64,000 nt of DNA, taken from positions 139,627,296 to 139,691,295 of the forward strand of contig CM041776.1 of NCBI GenBank assembly GCA_023374045.1, written 5' to 3'. Under the pieces are notes generated by a model that saw only the letters and a program-made list of their open reading frames with translations, did not search any database and was not told the origin of the DNA. The stretch comes from Limonium bicolor. Lineage: Eukaryota > Streptophyta > Magnoliopsida > Caryophyllales > Plumbaginaceae. A program made the translations under genes and the position numbers. Within the stretch, counting starts at the first letter, position 1. Each line of letters begins with the position of its first letter. Below are positions 58,971 through 64,000 of the stretch, one piece after another.

Positions 58971-61676
58971 ACCGAAAACTGCAAAATCCATTACGGAAAA
59001 CAACTAGAACCAAGCCACAAATCCCCCACAAAACATACATAACTTATAGTAGCAAAATAGCTCATCGAAAACACATTTCAACGGGTTTTAACGCATCATA
59101 CACACATTAAAAACCAACCAAAAACATCACCAAATCAAAGAGTCAAAACACTCATTTTCTACCAAAATTTCGCCATAACCTCCCCATAAACCTTACATGT
59201 CCACTCCACCAATTTTCACCATTTGAAATCCTAATTAACCACACCTTATAAGGGTCCTATCAGCACATAACAATTCCTCAAACATCAACAACAAATAATC
59301 ACCATAAACTCCATAACCACAATATCAATCACAAACTCAAAACATTGGCTCTAAAGGCCCTCCATTCAACCATTAATTCACAAACCTCTCTAAAATCAAT
59401 TAAACACATTTCCAACACAGATTTTCAATCCACAATTTGGGTTTTAATTTGCTTACCCATCCCAAACACTTAAACAATATAAACAAGGTTAAGGTGTATT
59501 CCTTACCTTAATTTAACAAGTCTCCTTAATTTCTCTTGCTCCTCATCTCCTCCAAAAATCGGTTAAGAGGGTATGGAGTTTCCAAAACTACATCCCAACA
59601 TCCAAGAACACAAAACACACTCAATTAATTATCTAAACCCTTGGAATATCTCAATTCAATCAAAGGCTAGAACACAAGGTTAGGGTTTACCTTTGAGGCT
59701 TTAAAGGGATTCTCACCCTTGAATCAAGAAGGAAATTACTCCCACCATTGAAGGGTCAATTTGGAGCTCAAGAAAAGGAGAAAACAAGGTATCAAAAATG
59801 GTGAAAAAATCGATTACACCAAGAGATGAAGGAAAAATGACTTTTTCTTGGGAATTTTTTACCTTAGAAGGAAGAGGAGGCTCCAAGCTTCAATTGGTGC
59901 CATTTTCTCTTCAAATGGGGAAAACCCATGGAGGTCAACTTCATCCTTTTGACATCTTTGAAAGATTCGAAAAGAGAGGATGATAGAAGAACGATGAGAG
60001 GAAGAAGAATATGTGATTTGTTTTTGATTTGGAGCTCAAATGGAGCTTGGGCATGGCATTGAAGTGAAGTAGCATGGGGAGAAAGGGAGAAAAATCGGTG
60101 GCCTTGGGGAAAGAAGGAACCGGCTGGGAAGAAAGAGAGGAAAGAGAAAAAGAGAGAGAGGGAAAAGGAAAATAAGGAAGGAGAGAGAGAGAGTGGGGGT
60201 ATAAGTGGGTTTATTTTTGACTTATTAATTGTTAACTAGTCATGTGTGAGTGAGCTGTTACATTAATAAAACGGCCCACTACTGTAAACATGCTGGAGCG
60301 TTTTGTTTTTAACAGAAAACGCTCGTTTATTTACCCGGTTTAGCACTATTCACTAACCGGGACCGTTTTTGGAATTTTCTCATTCCTTTAATTTTAATGG
60401 TTATTAAACTCCCATTAATGTTTAATTATTGTTACAAAATCAACTATTATTTTTACGGGGTCATTTAACTGTTTAAGGTCACGTTTTCGGGTTTTCTCGA
60501 AAAACGCGCTTTAAGACTCCGTTAGTGTTTTAACACTTATTTGAATCCGTTTTCTTCCGGAATTTTTCCCACATGTTCTTAATGTGTAATTAAGGTATAA
60601 AAATATTTATAACCCTAATAAAGGTTATGTACCTCCTAAAATAATTAAATACGCGTTTCCACGTTTTTGTGATTATACGCATTTTCTTTTTCTTTTTGGT
60701 TTTCATTTCTTCACCAATGATCTTAAGGACTTAATTAGCCTTAGAAAATTATAATTACATAATTAATTAACACATTAAGGTTTGGGGTATTTCAATCTAC
60801 CCCCCTTAAAAGAACTTCGTCCTCGAAGTTCACACTTCCCTAGCGTCATTTGAATTAGAACACAGGGATTACTTGCAACATAAACTTCCATAACAAACAT
60901 ACTTTACATCACAACCTCGGACTTAACGGTCCGGGTAACACATCCATACATACATACATGACTTAACATACTTACATAGTATCCTCGGACTTAATGGTCC
61001 GGGTACCTTAACAACATTTGCACATACATAACAACCCTTAGACTCTTGGTCTGGGTAACATAACAACATTTAGACTCGTAGGTCTTGATAACATAACAAC
61101 CTTCAGACACATAGGTCTGGGTAATATAACACCTTCTGAACTTAACCACATTAGGACTCAAGGTCCAAAATAATAATTATTACACATACCACACAACATG
61201 TCTTAGCATGTATATCAACCAGAAATTCCTTTTCCATCTCTTCATGAGTTCGAGACCCATGTAGAGTACATATACACTGTGATCCCGCAGAACCGGTCGC
61301 GATGGACACTCTGGTCCCCGTTCCTTGGGAGATCAAAACAATTGCATACATCTTTAAAATATACTTCTCATGTCACCGGTCCGAAGACAAAGGCTCATAC
61401 GTCCTCAGCTCGTGAGCAAGTAATACGAAAATACTCTATATGAGGTTCAGTATAATGAAATCCTTTATTGGAAGGATACAAGTTGAAAATCCTCTACGAG
61501 GTCACATAAAGGTAGTCCTTCCTTTGAAAATACCACTTAAGAATCTTAAAGTATTTATTGAAGTTTTGAAAATACCAATTTAAAATTTGAAACCCCAATT
61601 TAAAATTCTTTTGAAACGCAATACAACTCCAAGTTCAATTATCATTAACTGCATCTTATTCTTGATGTGGTTATTT

Positions 61677-61770
61677 ATGACCACTTATAGGGAGTTTCAA
61701 GAATCATCCAACCCTGATGTGATCAGCATCAGTGTTGAACTATCTCCACCCCAATTTGTGTTCGGCTTCC
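61677..61770 (-). other. Conserved hairpin block in element G
   Basis: CTGATG/CATCAG arms identical to element B, with loop TGATCAG, in the same place between pol and LTR. Confidence 0.6.
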
Positions 61771-62315
61771 CTTGATCTCATGATAATCAAGTTCCACCTC
61801 CCACTTCAATTTCAACAACAGCTAATTCAAACATGTACCATTTTCTATCTTTAATCCTTCTAGTTGTAATCATTACATCTCCAAGGGATAGAACTCTGTC
61901 TATCAATCATCTTCCAGATTTATTTTAAATCAAGTTACCTAGGGAATTTAATTCTCACTAGGTTCTATGTTGGTGTCACACCTCTTCATAAATCACAATA
62001 CTGTATATATATGCTTTTATAAAAATACAATACACGGTTTTACATTTAGTATTGTATGAACATACATAGTCGGGGTTTAGTTCCCCGGGAGTTTCTTACT
62101 CCCTTATACTTATACTTTCACACACATCCGTTAACACAACAAACACACTTATCACAATGGTATTCGCATCTTCTGTGCGCAATTACCACAATTAACCATG
62201 AATGAATGCGTATGTTTATGTAACACGCGCACCGATCATCAAAACAAATCATTTTGTGCTATACATCATAGTTCACGTACACTTGTACGGTAAAAGACAC
62301 TAAGTGGTTCTGCGC

Positions 62316-62327
62316 TCTACCCCCCTT
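62316..62327 (-). promoter_or_regulatory. Second polypurine tract of element G
   Basis: TCTACCCCCCTT on +, 1,520 bp from the LTR-adjacent tract at 60796. Confidence 0.65.
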
Positions 62328-64000
62328 AAAAGGGATTACACCCACGTAATCAATCAGTTAATCACTTGTTTAGAACATTCTACCATCGTGAAGTGTTTTA
62401 TCTCCACGCGGTTTATTACACATGTGTTCTGGTTTGAGGATCTTAGCCATATTGGCGGTTTAGTCCCTAACCAAGACTTCTCGTTAGAGTTTATTTTAAC
62501 TCTTAACTGGTTTCGATCCTGGCCTGTGAGGCTTTTAGGCATCATTAGTTTGCCATTCACTCATGTTCACTATTCGCATTCATCGTTTGAATCACTGGTT
62601 CACCAGTTTCTGCTGCGCAACTCTTGATAATTTAGAGCTTAGTTTGCCCCATACATTATTCTTACTGTACCGTATATCTTCGATTATCACCTTCATCTTG
62701 GTAATAACTATTTCTCAACCGACGCGTGGTATTTCTTACCATGAGCGAACTCGGTGAGTTACAGACTTTCTATCCACTTCCATGATAATTTACTGTGTAC
62801 TGCTATGTATTTCACAATGTTTAACTTGACTACTTCCGACTTACTGTCGGTTGAGTTTGAGCTACTATGTATTGTGTAGTACTCTGTCGGTTATTTCCAA
62901 CACTTAAGGTATATTCCATACCGACATTTAATAATCGTGTTACTGTAGTCACTTATGTCAACCAGGTTTTTATTGGTACGACCGTGTGTCCTATACATCG
63001 GTTTTTATCACATCCTAAGTCTTTGTTCTTCCATCACAATTGACATCTCCCAAACTTCCTAGCTATCTCACTCGATCATTACCGTGCAAGCGCAATACCA
63101 AAACACTCAGTCATACAGAGTGCAGAGGCGTAAACTCTTGACAGTAAATCTCTTATGCGATAGCAATAGGAACTCACACTGTTTTCCTTATCACATAGTA
63201 CTGACTACTGGCTCATTGCCCAGTCTGTTTGTTATCACTTACCTTGTATGCCCATTGAGTTTCACTCATAATCTGTCTTATTTGCCACATATTATTAACA
63301 ATACTTATGCAACGGTCGCTTACTGCGCACCGGCCTCTTTTCATTGTATAACATTAACTTATACTGCATTCGCTATTATATTAGCCTCCGCCATTACACT
63401 GAGTTTCGCCACTTGTTTGGCTGATTGCTGAACACGCTATTCTTCGAGTCTTTATGCTCTTCGAGCGTTGTTCATTACACATTTAGCATCACACACCTAT
63501 GGTGGTTGTTATTAGACTTTTTACTCATCCGGTCTCCACAACTGGTATAACACTTCTTTTCGTATAACACTCATTCAAATCACTCTTAGGTAACAACATC
63601 ATAGTCCATTCCTAACATCTCTCTTAAACTTGGTTTACATAACTACCGCCGTTGCGGTCTCACAGTATCAAGAGGTATCCCCACTCTTAAAGCAGTGGTC
63701 GTTATCCGTTTCATACTTATATAACATAACTTTCGAAATCAATAACTTTTCTTAACACATTCTACTTAGGGCTTATAAGCCTTATTGCCTCGAGCTCTGC
63801 TCATTGTAGGCTGTTCACAACATTTACTTCTCCGTACATATTACACGGTTTATAGATTGTATTGGGCTCCGTGACAAGGTCATTGTTCCTTTCATGGCGT
63901 GCCCCTTCCAGGATGTCAGACTTCGTCCTGACGACTATGTGAACTGGGTGTTAGTTTCAGCCTTTGCGTTTCCGTCACGTATTGTTCAACCATTGTTGAC

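Larger units (their letters stand above)
56873..60794 (-). repeat. 3' LTR of element G, minus strand
   Basis: Starts TGTAACACCCC, ends GGGGTATTTCA, 3,922 bp. Contains a hairpin/acceptor module (57227-57265), a two-copy tandem duplication of about 155 bp (57631-57892, TAGGTAAGC.TTGG.TAAGCT), a short cassette (58866-58970) and a CT-rich leader on minus (about 60110-60200). U3 has a CGCGTTT...AAACGCG-type region at 60290-60500. No gene seen. Confidence 0.85.
60795..64000 (-). mobile_element. Internal region of element G, running off the window
   Basis: Polypurine tract 60796-60807, an ACCGGTCCG-type motif (61373-61410), the conserved hairpin block (61677-61770, arms at 61714-61732) and a second tract (62316-62327). 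The rest, to 64000, has no convincing ORF. A block at 63055-63165 matches 16920-17040 of element A, and the AAGAGGTATCCCCACTCTTAA line near 63670 has counterparts at 26800 and 46160. I take it as decayed pol, but could not align it to a domain. Confidence 0.65.

Overview
The window is repeat DNA from a plant nuclear genome, probably a eudicot with a large repeat-rich genome; I cannot name the species. No host single-copy gene, rRNA or tRNA was recognised. Nearly all of it is Ty3/gypsy LTR retrotransposons nested in one another, most of them chromoviruses (Tekay/Del-like) with unusually long LTRs (about 3.8-5 kb), tRNA-iMet primer sites, TG...CA ends and 5-bp target duplications.

The centrepiece is a complete element on the + strand at 2284-16418, flanked by GTTTT duplications. 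Its order is 5' LTR (2284-6126), primer site, gag with two apparent short introns, an AlkB-family Fe(II)/2-oxoglutarate dioxygenase ORF (8095-8727), protease, reverse transcriptase, RNase H, integrase with a chromodomain-like tail, polypurine tract and 3' LTR (12612-16418). The AlkB ORF sits inside an intron-like block between gag and pol. One donor (7838) with two alternative acceptors (8092 or 8888) could produce either a gag-AlkB or a gag-pol reading. All visible breaks in gag-pol are small indels and the LTRs are almost identical over much of their length, so the element is young and some breaks may be assembly errors.

Layout: 1-2278 and 16424-16679 are two halves of a minus-strand LTR split by the AlkB element. 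16680-17902 is that older element's 3' part (integrase C-terminus and chromodomain). It is split in turn by a second minus-strand element (17903-35752, GTATG duplications) whose pol is dead. That element's left LTR carries a CACTA transposon (20177-21420) and its right LTR a 2.2-kb solo LTR (33170-35377). 35758-37299 is more of the older host element. 37300-42348 is another minus-strand LTR; 42576-44321 is the start of yet another, with a 54-bp tandem array, ending at a 500-N gap. 44822-52799 is a plus-strand relative of the dead-pol element. 52800-56872 and 56873-64000 are two more nested minus-strand elements, the last running off the window.

Several features recur across families. A second polypurine tract lies directly after pol. 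A hairpin precedes a 3' splice-site-like sequence 300-480 bp before the LTR end. GC-rich tandem palindrome cassettes lie inside otherwise AT-rich LTRs. A hairpin with a compensatory base-pair change lies between pol and the 3' LTR. Together they suggest elaborate RNA-level control (splicing, priming, structure) in this group.
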